Part shown: in pieces, positions 1 through 5,588 of the stretch | Layout of the letters: every line of letters begins with the position of its first letter | Numbering within the stretch: the stretch's first letter is position 1 | Source of the DNA: Alphaproteobacteria bacterium | Lineage (GTDB): Bacteria; Pseudomonadota; Alphaproteobacteria; Rickettsiales; UBA8987 | Assembly: GCA_023269645.1 (NCBI GenBank) | Contig: JAHFPR010000098.1 | Span: 1 to 7,431 of the forward strand | Direction of reading: 5' to 3' | Length of the DNA: 7,431 nt | Notes under the pieces: generated by a model | The model's database searches: none | Told to the model about the DNA's origin: nothing | The model's input: the letters and a program-made list of their open reading frames with translations, nothing else | Position numbers and translations under genes: made by a program

Positions 1-209
1 TTGTCACGATTGATTTCAATAGTGACAATGTTCCGGGTTTCAAGCAATGCAATTACCGCTGCAATTGCATCCTCACCCATTCGATCCTGCAATTCCCGTT
101 TTACCACCTCATAGTATTTCTTCTTGGGCATTGGTGGTATAACGGTACAGGCAGGATACAGTGTCAGACCCAGCGGGATAAAGGATGCCGCTTGATCGTT
201 CTCATGCAT
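1..209 (-). CDS. Partial hypothetical protein (N-terminal 69 residues, cut by window edge)
   Basis: The frame is open from an ATG at 209 to the window edge, giving 69 residues with no stop. It begins MHENDQAASFIPLG, continues through a basic patch (MPKKKYYEVVKREL, residues 27-40) and a likely helix (about 34-57), and ends in a beta-like IVTIEIN stretch. The start is well supported: an AAAGGAG Shine-Dalgarno (215-221) lies 5 bases upstream, and a near-consensus promoter lies beyond it. The overlapping ATG at 205 hits a stop after 13 codons. I do not recognise the family and see no signal peptide or catalytic motif. GC over the first 180 bases is about 46%, well below the neighbouring genes, which hints at an accessory or transferred gene. 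It follows the nit gene on the same strand but has its own promoter, so it is probably a separate transcription unit. Confidence 0.72.
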   Translation of the reverse strand, partial: MHENDQAASFIPLGLTLYPACTVIPPMPKKKYYEVVKRELQDRMGEDAIAAVIALLETRNIVTIEINRD

Positions 210-214
210 TAGAA

Positions 215-229
215 CTCCTTTCGTTGGAG
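215..229 (-). promoter_or_regulatory. Strong Shine-Dalgarno inside a small potential hairpin
   Basis: On the minus strand CTCC (229-226) can pair with the GGAG (218-215) of the AAAGGAG ribosome binding site across a 7-base loop. An outer AGAA/TTCT pairing is also possible. The stem is only 4 bp, so sequestration of the site is a weak inference. The ribosome binding site itself is clear and fixes the start codon at 209. Confidence 0.4.
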
Positions 230-265
230 GCCGTGTAAATTCTAAAAGGTAAGAATTAAGATTAA

Positions 266-315
266 GGCACAATTATACCACGGATTCAGAAATATGGCAA
301 TAGATTATTTGTGCC
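266..315. repeat. Inverted repeat GGCACAA...TTGTGCC flanking the promoter (possible operator)
   Basis: GGCACAA at 266-272 and its exact reverse complement TTGTGCC at 309-315 flank the promoter boxes. Allowing one mismatch, the arms extend to 10 bases (266-275 and 306-315, 9 of 10 paired). Arm centres are 43 bases apart, about four helical turns. One arm abuts the -10 box and start point; the other lies just upstream of the -35 box. This suits paired operator half-sites, but a 7-bp match could be chance and no regulator is visible. Confidence 0.35.
272..300 (-). promoter_or_regulatory. Near-consensus sigma-70 promoter for the left-edge gene
   Basis: Reading the minus strand there is a -35 box TTGCCA (300-295, 5 of 6 matches to TTGACA), a spacer of exactly 17 bases, and a perfect -10 box TATAAT (277-272). 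Transcription should start near 265, giving an untranslated leader of roughly 55 bases before the ATG at 209. The surroundings are AT-rich compared with the genes. No other promoter in the window comes close to this match. Confidence 0.75.
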
Positions 316-320
316 CACCC

Positions 321-428
321 CGTCATCGCCTGAATTTTCATAGAAAATTCTAGGGCAATCCACGCTTCAATGCCTTGGTGGCCAGATGGATGCCCCTAGA
401 ATTTGCTTCGCAAATGCAGGGCATGACG
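321..428. repeat. Nested palindromic intergenic element, 108 bp, CGTCAT...ATGACG type
   Basis: The outer arms 321-337 (CGTCATCGCCTGAATTT) and 412-428 pair at 14 of 17 positions. Inside each end is a small hairpin: GAATTTTC-ATA-GAAAATTC at 332-350 (perfect 8 bp) and ATTTGC-TTC-GCAAAT at 401-415 (perfect 6 bp). A further inverted repeat, AATTCTAGGGCAATCCA (346-362) against 387-403, pairs at 15 of 17. The whole can fold as a cruciform or cloverleaf. It ends one base before the nit stop codon, and its end can also pair with the last nit codons (421-427 with 444-450). There is no coding potential. It resembles a small non-autonomous or REP-like repeat and may also act as a 3' end structure for nit. 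Confidence 0.6.
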
Positions 429-1238
429 CTATTCAAACTCCCTGTCATGCGTCAGCGAGGGAATCCTTGCCCGGATTTCCGCCACGCGCGCGGCATTCAC
501 TCCGGCGATGCAGAAGCCTTCCTGCGTACCGGCATCCGCAAGGATTTCGCCCCACGGATCAATAATCATGGCGTGGCCGAACGTGTGCCGCCCGCCGGGA
601 TGGTCGCCCGTCTGCGCGGGAGCGAGGATGTAGCAGCCGTTTTCGATGGCGCGGGCGCGCAGCAGCACCTCCCAGTGCGCCTGGCCGGTATAGCGCACGA
701 ACGCGGCGGGCACGGCGATGGCCTGCGCTCCACCCTTCGCCAGCGCGCGGTAGAGGTGGGGGAAGCGCACGTCGTAGCACACGGTCATGCCGAGCCGGAA
801 TCCGGGCAGATCGGACAGTACCATTTTTCCACCGCTGCAGTAGCTTTCCGACTCCTGATAGCGCGGGGCGTTTGGAATCACCGCATCGTAGAGGTGGATT
901 TTATCGTAGCGGGCGGCGATGTTCCCTTCCGGGTTGATGAGGAAGGAGCGGTTGCGCACTTTCGCCTCGCCTTCCGGGCGGATGGCCAGCGAGCCGAGAA
1001 GCAGCCAGATGGAAAGCTCCTTCGCCAGCCCTGTGAAGGCCGCCAGCGCGCGGGATTCGCCCTCCGTGCAGGCCAGCGCGAACAGTTCCGCGCGGCTGCC
1101 CGCCATCAGCCCGACACATTCGGGGGTGAGCACGAACTGCGCCCCCTCCGCCGCCGCCGCGCGGATAATCTCCGAGGCCCGCGCGATGTTCTTCGCCGGG
1201 TCGTTGCCACTGTTCATCTGGATGCAGGCGGTGAGCAT
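429..1238 (-). CDS. Carbon-nitrogen hydrolase, NIT1-type deaminated glutathione amidase
   Basis: This 269-residue protein is a full-length nitrilase-superfamily amidohydrolase. The Glu-Lys-Cys catalytic triad is visible: E40 in LTPEC, K113 in YDKIHLYD and C154 in MTVCYDVRFP. The block HWEVLLRARAIENGCYILA followed by AQTGDH and GHAMIIDPWGEI is typical of the NIT1 branch. Known members of that branch hydrolyse deaminated glutathione, formed by side reactions of transaminases, so a cytoplasmic metabolite-repair role is likely. An omega-amidase or other amidase remains possible. The start gives MLTACIQMNSG, matching the family's N-terminal beta strand; no good Shine-Dalgarno is seen, only AGGA 14 bases upstream. 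It lies 97 bases after comF on the same strand. In many alphaproteobacteria I recall grxC (glutaredoxin) between comF and this gene; it is absent here. Confidence 0.9.
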   Translation of the reverse strand: MLTACIQMNSGNDPAKNIARASEIIRAAAAEGAQFVLTPECVGLMAGSRAELFALACTEGESRALAAFTGLAKELSIWLLLGSLAIRPEGEAKVRNRSFLINPEGNIAARYDKIHLYDAVIPNAPRYQESESYCSGGKMVLSDLPGFRLGMTVCYDVRFPHLYRALAKGGAQAIAVPAAFVRYTGQAHWEVLLRARAIENGCYILAPAQTGDHPGGRHTFGHAMIIDPWGEILADAGTQEGFCIAGVNAARVAEIRARIPSLTHDREFE

Positions 1239-1266
1239 GGGTGAGTTTTGAGTCCTGTAGTTAGTA

Positions 1267-1337
1267 GGGGTAAGGGTACAAGGATGTAAGGGTGTAAGGG
1301 AAGAAAAATCGCTTACACCCTTACATCCTTACACCCT
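1267..1337. repeat. Long hairpin made of octamer tandem repeats, comF-nit gap
   Basis: On the plus strand four 8-base units ending in AAG (1267-1298, last unit GGTGTAAG) face three units of CTTACAYC (1312-1335) across a 13-base loop. The arms 1280-1298 and 1312-1330 are perfect complements over 19 bp. After two mismatches, five more pairs form (1273-1277 with 1333-1337). On the minus strand the structure begins at the comF stop codon (1338-1336). The loop carries a TTTTT run, but no U-tract follows the stem, so it is not a textbook terminator. It could stabilise the comF end, attenuate transcription into nit, or be a repeat insertion. Confidence 0.8.
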
Positions 1338-2070
1338 ACTCTTTAACCGTTTTCGCCAGCGTCAGCACAAACACTTTCGCCGCGCCCGCTTTCTTGAGCA
1401 TTTTCGTGCATTCGTGCAGGGTTGCGCCGGTGGTCAGCACATCGTCCACCAGCAGCACCGTTTTGCCCGCCACCATTTCCACGCCGCGAGGGGTGAGCGC
1501 GAACGCGCCTTTCACGTTGCGTTTGCGCCCGGCACGATCCAGCCCAGCCTGCGGGGGGATATGCCGGATGCGGCGGAGCAGCGCGGGATGGCACGGCACA
1601 CCGCTTTCTTCCGCGAGCGCGTTCGCCAGCAGTGCTGCCTGATTATACCGCCGCGCGAACAGGCGGCGGCGGTGCAGCGGCACGGGGATAATCATATCGC
1701 TGGCCGTAATCATATCGCGCCCCGCCGCAGCCAGCAGCCGGGCGAAGGTGCGTGCGGCGTGGGTTCCGTCGGCATATTTGAAACGGGTGACGAGCGGGCG
1801 GCTGGCCTCATTGTACGCGAACACCGCGCGCGCTTCGTCGTAAGGCGGCAATTCCGCCATGCACGCGCCGCAGAGTGCCCCCTCGCCCAGCGCATAGTCG
1901 AACGGGTGGAAGCAGCGGGCGCAGGCGGGATGGCTCAGGAAGTGCAGATTTCCCCAGCAGGCGGCGCAGAAATTCCCCTGCTCCGCCACCGGTGCGTGGC
2001 AGCCCAGGCAGCGCGGCGGCAGCAGCGCATCAAGCAGCTTTCCGCCCGCTTTCTTAATCCGCTTCGGCAT
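1336..2070 (-). CDS. comF: ComF family protein (zinc ribbon plus phosphoribosyltransferase domain)
   Basis: The 244-residue protein has the two-part ComF layout. The N-terminus holds four CxxC pairs (C21/C24, C35/C38, C50/C53, C67/C70), fitting zinc-binding ribbons. The C-terminus is a type I phosphoribosyltransferase fold with the PRPP-binding loop VLLVDDVLTTGAT (205-217) and the family block PVPLHRRRLFARRYNQA (129-145). ComF proteins are linked to DNA uptake and recombination in naturally competent bacteria; their reaction is unsettled. I chose the ATG at 2070 because GGAGG (2084-2080) lies 9 bases upstream. An in-frame ATG at 2079 touches that site, and one at 2124 would add 18 proline-rich residues. 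The start overlaps the end of the upstream transporter by 17 bases, implying translational coupling. The stop codon lies inside the following octamer hairpin. Confidence 0.93.
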   Translation of the reverse strand: MPKRIKKAGGKLLDALLPPRCLGCHAPVAEQGNFCAACWGNLHFLSHPACARCFHPFDYALGEGALCGACMAELPPYDEARAVFAYNEASRPLVTRFKYADGTHAARTFARLLAAAGRDMITASDMIIPVPLHRRRLFARRYNQAALLANALAEESGVPCHPALLRRIRHIPPQAGLDRAGRKRNVKGAFALTPRGVEMVAGKTVLLVDDVLTTGATLHECTKMLKKAGAAKVFVLTLAKTVKE

Positions 2071-2959
2071 TTGGCACATCCTCCCGGTGGTATCTTCGGG
2101 TGCGGTAGGCGGTGTAGGCCGCACCGCCTAGAATCATCGCCGCGCCGAACAGCGTCCAGGCATCAATGATTTCATCGAACAGGAAATATGCAAAGACGGA
2201 GGCGAACACCAGCCGCAGGAAATCGAACGGCAATATCACCGAGAAATCCGTGGCGGCGATGGCGCGCGAGAGCATCACCTGAAACATGGAGGCCGCCCAG
2301 CCGAGGGCAAACATCCAGCCCAGTTCCTCCCAGGTCGGCGTTTTCCACACGGCCAGTGCCAGCGGCAGCGAGAGCGGCGCGCCCACCAGCACCAGGTAGA
2401 ACGCGACCAGCTCTGGCGTATCTTTCTGCGTCAGTTTTTTGATGATGATGCCGGAGAATGTCCAGAACATCGCCGCCAGCAGCACGATGCCCGCGCCGAG
2501 CGTAAAATGCCCCGTGCCGGGATGCAATATCACCAGCGCGCCGCAGAAGCCGAAAATCAGGCCGCCCCAGCGATGCCAGCCATAGCGTTCCCTGAACAGC
2601 AGCACGGAGGCCACCGCCGTCATCAACGGCGAGGTGAAGGAAAGTGCGGTGGCCAGCGGCAGCGGAACCACCGAAAGCCCATAGAACCAGGTGATCATCC
2701 CGAAAAACCCCACGCCCGCGCGGAGCAGATGCCAGCGGAACTGGCCGGTGGTGAGCAGCCGCGCCATGCTCGCCCCGCCCCCACTTCGGTTATGGCGCAT
2801 CAGCCACGGCAGGAAGCAGACCAGCGAAAAGATATTGCGGAAGAACACCAGTTCAAACGGATGCACGGTGCGCGAAGCATAATGCACAAGCGAAACCAGC
2901 ACCGCCGACATAAAGCAGGCCGCCACCATCCAGAATATGCCGCGCGTGGTGTGGTGCAT
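2054..2959 (-). CDS. EamA/DMT family transporter (first of tandem pair, nearer comF)
   Basis: The 301-residue hydrophobic protein has two EamA repeats and about ten membrane helices, the usual drug/metabolite transporter layout. Landmarks are GIFWMVAA in helix 1 (7-14), PFELVFFRN (34-42), the first-repeat end LLFRER (120-125), and VILPFDFLRLVFA in the second repeat (241-253), closed by a basic cytoplasmic tail (RTRRYHRE). The FRN and FRER signatures recall the subgroup that includes the rickettsial S-adenosylmethionine importer, but substrate and direction cannot be read from sequence. I chose the ATG at 2959 because it aligns with the paralogue next door; a TTG at 2974 would add five residues. 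Neither has a clear Shine-Dalgarno. It lies 78 bases after its paralogue and overlaps comF by 17 bases. The protein looks intact. Confidence 0.9.
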   Translation of the reverse strand: MHHTTRGIFWMVAACFMSAVLVSLVHYASRTVHPFELVFFRNIFSLVCFLPWLMRHNRSGGGASMARLLTTGQFRWHLLRAGVGFFGMITWFYGLSVVPLPLATALSFTSPLMTAVASVLLFRERYGWHRWGGLIFGFCGALVILHPGTGHFTLGAGIVLLAAMFWTFSGIIIKKLTQKDTPELVAFYLVLVGAPLSLPLALAVWKTPTWEELGWMFALGWAASMFQVMLSRAIAATDFSVILPFDFLRLVFASVFAYFLFDEIIDAWTLFGAAMILGGAAYTAYRTRRYHREDVPNAEAD

Positions 2960-2974
2960 GGGGTGAGGAAACAA

Positions 2975-3035
2975 GTTTCGGGAAGAAGTTTCAGTGTAGC
3001 AGCTTTGCTGAAACCTGAAACCTGTTCCTGGAACC
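2975..3035. repeat. Hairpin with heptamer repeats in the gap between the two transporters
   Basis: CTGAAAC occurs twice in direct tandem (3008-3014 and 3015-3021), followed by the degenerate heptamers CTGTTCC (3022-3028) and TGGAACC (3029-3035). GTTTCAG at 2988-2994 pairs perfectly with either CTGAAAC copy, with a 13-base loop for the nearer one. A related GTTTCGG sits at 2975-2981. On the minus strand the structure starts two bases after the stop codon of the upstream transporter (3040-3038) and ends 15 bases before the chosen start of the next. No U-tract follows. Confidence 0.6.
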
Positions 3036-3037
3036 TT

Positions 3038-3958
3038 CTAAGGCTTCAACAACTTCTCCGCCAGTGCTTTTTCCTCGCGGCGGGTGCGTTTGTGGGTGTG
3101 GTAGAGCGCATAGACCGCGCTGCCGAGGATCACTGTGCCGCCGAGCAGTGTTTCCGGCGTCACCACTTCGCTGAAAAAAAGCCACGCGAAGCCCGCTGAA
3201 AAAATCAGCGTGCAGAACGAGAACGGCAGGATGGTGGTGAGTGGCGCGCGCGCGATGGCGTTCGAGACGCAGAACTGCTGCGCCGCCATCGCCGATCCGA
3301 GCAGCGCAATGTATATCCAGTCAGCGGAGCCGGGTGTCCGCCACTCCGCCACCGCCAGGGGAAGGGAGAGCAGCGTGGTCAGCGAGAGCATATAGAAGGT
3401 AATAACGGGCGGGGTTTCCGTGCGCGTCAGCGTTTTGATGAGTATGCCGCAACAGCAGAACAGACAACACGCGAAGGCGACATAGAGCGCGCCCTCCAGA
3501 TAGCCGGAAAAATCCGGGCGCAGGATAATCAGTACCCCCAGAATCCCCGCGCCGAATGCCACCCCGGTATGCCAGGTCGCACGCTCGCGGAACACGAAAA
3601 TTGCGGCGGTGGAAAGCAGCAGCGGATTCAGGAAACACAGCGCGGTAAAGGCGGGCAGCGGCAGGCGCGCGATGGCATAGAAGCTCGCCGCCCATCCGGC
3701 AAGCTCCAGCACCGCGCGGAGGAAATACCGCTTCCGGCGCGTGGTGCGCAGATGCCTGAAGCCGTGACGCTGGAACCACGCCACCATCCACAGCGCGGCC
3801 ACGCCCATGCCGAGGAACACCACCTCGAACGCGGGCAGCCCGGCCATCAGATGCCGCGAGGCCACCTGCATGGTTGCGCCGAAAAACGTCGCCGCCACCA
3901 TCCACAGAATGCCCTGCACAGGCGCATTGACATTTATTCCAGCCTGCAATCCCGTCAT
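3038..3958 (-). CDS. EamA/DMT family transporter (second of tandem pair, nearer exoD)
   Basis: The 306-residue integral membrane protein again has two EamA repeats and about ten helices. It shares spacing and motifs with the neighbouring transporter: GILWMVAATFF (16-26), FRER (123-126), KTLTRTETPPVITFYML (175-191) and ILPFSF (243-248). The two are therefore paralogues from a tandem duplication that has diverged considerably. One membrane helix carries five cysteines in seven residues (C164, C165, C168-C170), absent from the sister protein. The C-terminal tail is strongly charged (HTHKRTRREEK), consistent with a cytoplasmic end. The ATG at 3958 lies only 5 bases after the exoD stop with no clear Shine-Dalgarno, so translation probably depends on coupling. 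Substrate is unknown; the pair could work separately or as a heteromer. Confidence 0.9.
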   Translation of the reverse strand: MTGLQAGINVNAPVQGILWMVAATFFGATMQVASRHLMAGLPAFEVVFLGMGVAALWMVAWFQRHGFRHLRTTRRKRYFLRAVLELAGWAASFYAIARLPLPAFTALCFLNPLLLSTAAIFVFRERATWHTGVAFGAGILGVLIILRPDFSGYLEGALYVAFACCLFCCCGILIKTLTRTETPPVITFYMLSLTTLLSLPLAVAEWRTPGSADWIYIALLGSAMAAQQFCVSNAIARAPLTTILPFSFCTLIFSAGFAWLFFSEVVTPETLLGGTVILGSAVYALYHTHKRTRREEKALAEKLLKP

Positions 3959-3963
3959 AACAT

Positions 3964-4578
3964 TCAGCCGAATACTTTTTCCACGATCTTCTCGCCGAAG
4001 AAGATGGCCAGCCCGACCAGCACCATTCCCGCTGCGCTTGTAATGCCGCCGATGACAATCATTATGCCATCCCGTGCCAGCAGGCCGAGCGACATCAGCA
4101 CAATCCCCGCCCCAAGAAAAACATGGACGAGCGGGATGGGCGGCAGTGCCGCGCAGGAAAAAATGAACATCAGGCTACCGACGATTTTCTGCCAGTGATC
4201 AATGTGGATGCGGGTGATGCGCGGGCGCAGCAGAAGCTCCACGCGGCGGAGCATGGGGGTGGATTTTTCCACCATCATGGCGAGTGTCGTGCGCTTGACC
4301 TTGCGGCGGGTGAGGCAGCCGGGCAGCCAGGGGGAATTCCGCCCCCAGATCATCTGCAGGGAAAGCACGATGAGCGGCATGGCCACGATGGTCGTCCACC
4401 CCGGAGGCAGGGGCAGCGGAACGCACAGCGGCAGCGCGGCGATGGCCGTCAGCACACCGAAGCCGCGTTCATGCAGGGAATTTTTGAGGTCGCCGATGGA
4501 AATAGTATCTTTTTCCTGGTGGTCGTCCACCATCTTCTGCAGCAATTCCGATGTTTTCCGGGATTCCCCTTTATCCAT
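3964..4578 (-). CDS. ExoD family membrane protein
   Basis: The 204-residue protein fits the ExoD family (exopolysaccharide synthesis, ExoD). The signature runs ISIGDLKNSLHERGFGVLT (26-44), then PLCVPLPLPPGWTTI (50-64), an arginine-rich cytoplasmic loop with RRVELLLRPRI (111-121), and a C-terminal pair of helices around LGLLARDGIMIVIGG (164-178). About four to five membrane segments can be seen (41-60, 62-78, 132-166, 170-193). The founding member, from Sinorhizobium meliloti, affects exopolysaccharide, alkali tolerance and nodule invasion; the molecular activity is not established. The ATG at 4578 is preferred because AAGGA (4588-4584) lies 5 bases upstream. An ATG at 4653 would add 25 residues encoded within a repeat-rich gap. 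It follows folD by 75 bases and is 5 bases from the next transporter gene. Confidence 0.88.
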   Translation of the reverse strand: MDKGESRKTSELLQKMVDDHQEKDTISIGDLKNSLHERGFGVLTAIAALPLCVPLPLPPGWTTIVAMPLIVLSLQMIWGRNSPWLPGCLTRRKVKRTTLAMMVEKSTPMLRRVELLLRPRITRIHIDHWQKIVGSLMFIFSCAALPPIPLVHVFLGAGIVLMSLGLLARDGIMIVIGGITSAAGMVLVGLAIFFGEKIVEKVFG

Positions 4579-4587
4579 GAGCTTCCT

Positions 4588-4669
4588 TTGGGAGATTGAG
4601 TCAAGCACAGATACCCTGCCGTGACTCAATTCTCCAATTCTCTGATTATCCAATCATCCAGTCTGCAAT
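4588..4669. repeat. Octamer tandem array plus inverted repeat, folD-exoD gap
   Basis: From 4622 to 4669 the plus strand reads as six phased degenerate 8-base units, the clearest being TTCTCCAA (4630-4637), TTCTCTGA (4638-4645), TTATCCAA (4646-4653) and TCATCCAG (4654-4661). The array covers the folD stop codon and last codons. Its end also pairs back: TGACTCAATTCTCC (4622-4635) with GGAGATTGAGTCA (4591-4603), leaving one bulged base and an 18-base loop. The hairpin ends right at the exoD Shine-Dalgarno (4588-4584), so it could affect exoD translation. No U-tract follows. Confidence 0.6.
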
Positions 4670-5544
4670 TCCGCTGCCTTCAGCGTATTTTCCATGAGCA
4701 TGGCGATGGTCATTGGCCCCACGCCGCCCGGCACGGGGGTGATGCGCCCGGCTGCGGCAACTCCAGCGTTATCCACATCGCCGCGCACCATGCGCTTCCC
4801 GCCTTCCTCCACCACATTGATGCCAACATCCACCACCGTCGCGCCCGGTTTTACATCGGCTTCCGAGATGAGTCCACGCTTTCCTGCCGCAGCCACCAGT
4901 ATATCGGCACTGGCGGTAAATGCACGTGCATTCCTGGTGCGGGAGTGGAGGATTGTGACGGTCGCATTCGCCTGCTCCAGCAGCCGCGCGATCGGCCTCC
5001 CCACGATGTTCGAGCGCCCGATGACCACGGCATTCAGCCCCGAAAGATCGCGCCCGTGCACGGATTCAATCAGCTTCATGCAGCCAAGCGGCGTACAGGG
5101 AACCAGGGCTTTGCCCTGTTGGCCGGTAGCAAGCAGCCCGGCATTGACGACATGGAAACCATCTACATCCTTGGCGGGCGGAATCGCGGCGAGGATGGCA
5201 TTCTCGTCCATCTGCTTCGGCAACGGAAGCTGCACGAGAATCCCGTGCACTCCGGCATCACCACCCAGTGCCGCGATGCGCGCCAGCAGCTTCTCCTGCG
5301 TGACGGTGGCGGGCAATTCCTCCGTCACCGACCCCATGCCGATGGCGCGCGCCGTTTCCGCCTTGTTGCGCACGTAGGTCTGGCTTGCCTTGTCCTCCCC
5401 CACGATAATGACGTGCAGGAATGGCGCGATGCCGTACTTCGCCTTGAACGCTGCCACGCGCTTCGCCGTTTCCGCATTGCACACATCGGCGACCGCCTTG
5501 CCGTCAATCAGCTTTTCGGGGGATATATAGGATTTTTCAGCCAT
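4654..5544 (-). CDS. folD: Bifunctional methylenetetrahydrofolate dehydrogenase / methenyltetrahydrofolate cyclohydrolase
   Basis: FolD interconverts 5,10-methylene-, 5,10-methenyl- and 10-formyl-tetrahydrofolate with NADP in the cytoplasm, supplying one-carbon units for purines and formylmethionine. The 296-residue length is normal. Motifs in order: SQTYVRNK (54-61) with the catalytic lysine K61, GILVQLPLP (101-109), PPAKDVDGF (122-130), the Rossmann loop GRSNIVGRP (176-184), and the C-terminal signature PVPGGVGPMT (270-279). All key residues are present. The ATG at 5544 gives MAEKSYISPEKLIDGK, a standard N-terminus. Upstream is only a weak GCGAG. It is the first gene of the six-gene cluster. 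Its last codons and stop lie within a degenerate octamer array, so the final residues (AELQTG) may have been shaped by that repeat. Confidence 0.97.
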   Translation of the reverse strand: MAEKSYISPEKLIDGKAVADVCNAETAKRVAAFKAKYGIAPFLHVIIVGEDKASQTYVRNKAETARAIGMGSVTEELPATVTQEKLLARIAALGGDAGVHGILVQLPLPKQMDENAILAAIPPAKDVDGFHVVNAGLLATGQQGKALVPCTPLGCMKLIESVHGRDLSGLNAVVIGRSNIVGRPIARLLEQANATVTILHSRTRNARAFTASADILVAAAGKRGLISEADVKPGATVVDVGINVVEEGGKRMVRGDVDNAGVAAAGRITPVPGGVGPMTIAMLMENTLKAAELQTG

Positions 5545-5558
5545 GTTTTTCTCGCAGG

Positions 5559-5588
5559 GTTATACTCTCGCCTTTTTCAGCGGAGCAA
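5559..5588 (-). promoter_or_regulatory. Possible promoter of the folD-led cluster
   Basis: On the minus strand TATAAC (5564-5559, 5 of 6) follows TTGCTC (5588-5583, 3 of 6) with an 18-base spacer. The implied start near 5552 leaves a leader of only about 8 bases before the folD ATG, which would fit the poor Shine-Dalgarno but is unusual. The rest of the 297-base gap (5545-5841) holds the two structures listed separately and a doubled CCGGAAG heptamer near 5590-5603. I see no gene in it. Confidence 0.3.

Noticed and set aside
375..1244. 289-residue plus-strand open frame opposite the nit gene
   Set aside because: Antisense shadow; the minus-strand frame has the full Glu-Lys-Cys triad and family motifs.
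1267..1337. Rho-independent terminator after comF
   Set aside because: The stem is strong but is followed by TTGTACCC rather than a U-tract; the T-run is in the loop.
2071..2124. Longer ComF start adding 18 residues
   Set aside because: GGAGG lies 9 bases before the ATG at 2070, and the added residues are proline-rich and lie deep in the transporter gene.
4579..4653. Longer ExoD start at 4653
   Set aside because: The extension is encoded by the repeat-rich gap, while AAGGA is well placed for the ATG at 4578.
4622..4669. CRISPR-like array
   Set aside because: Units are 8 bases, degenerate and contiguous with no spacers.
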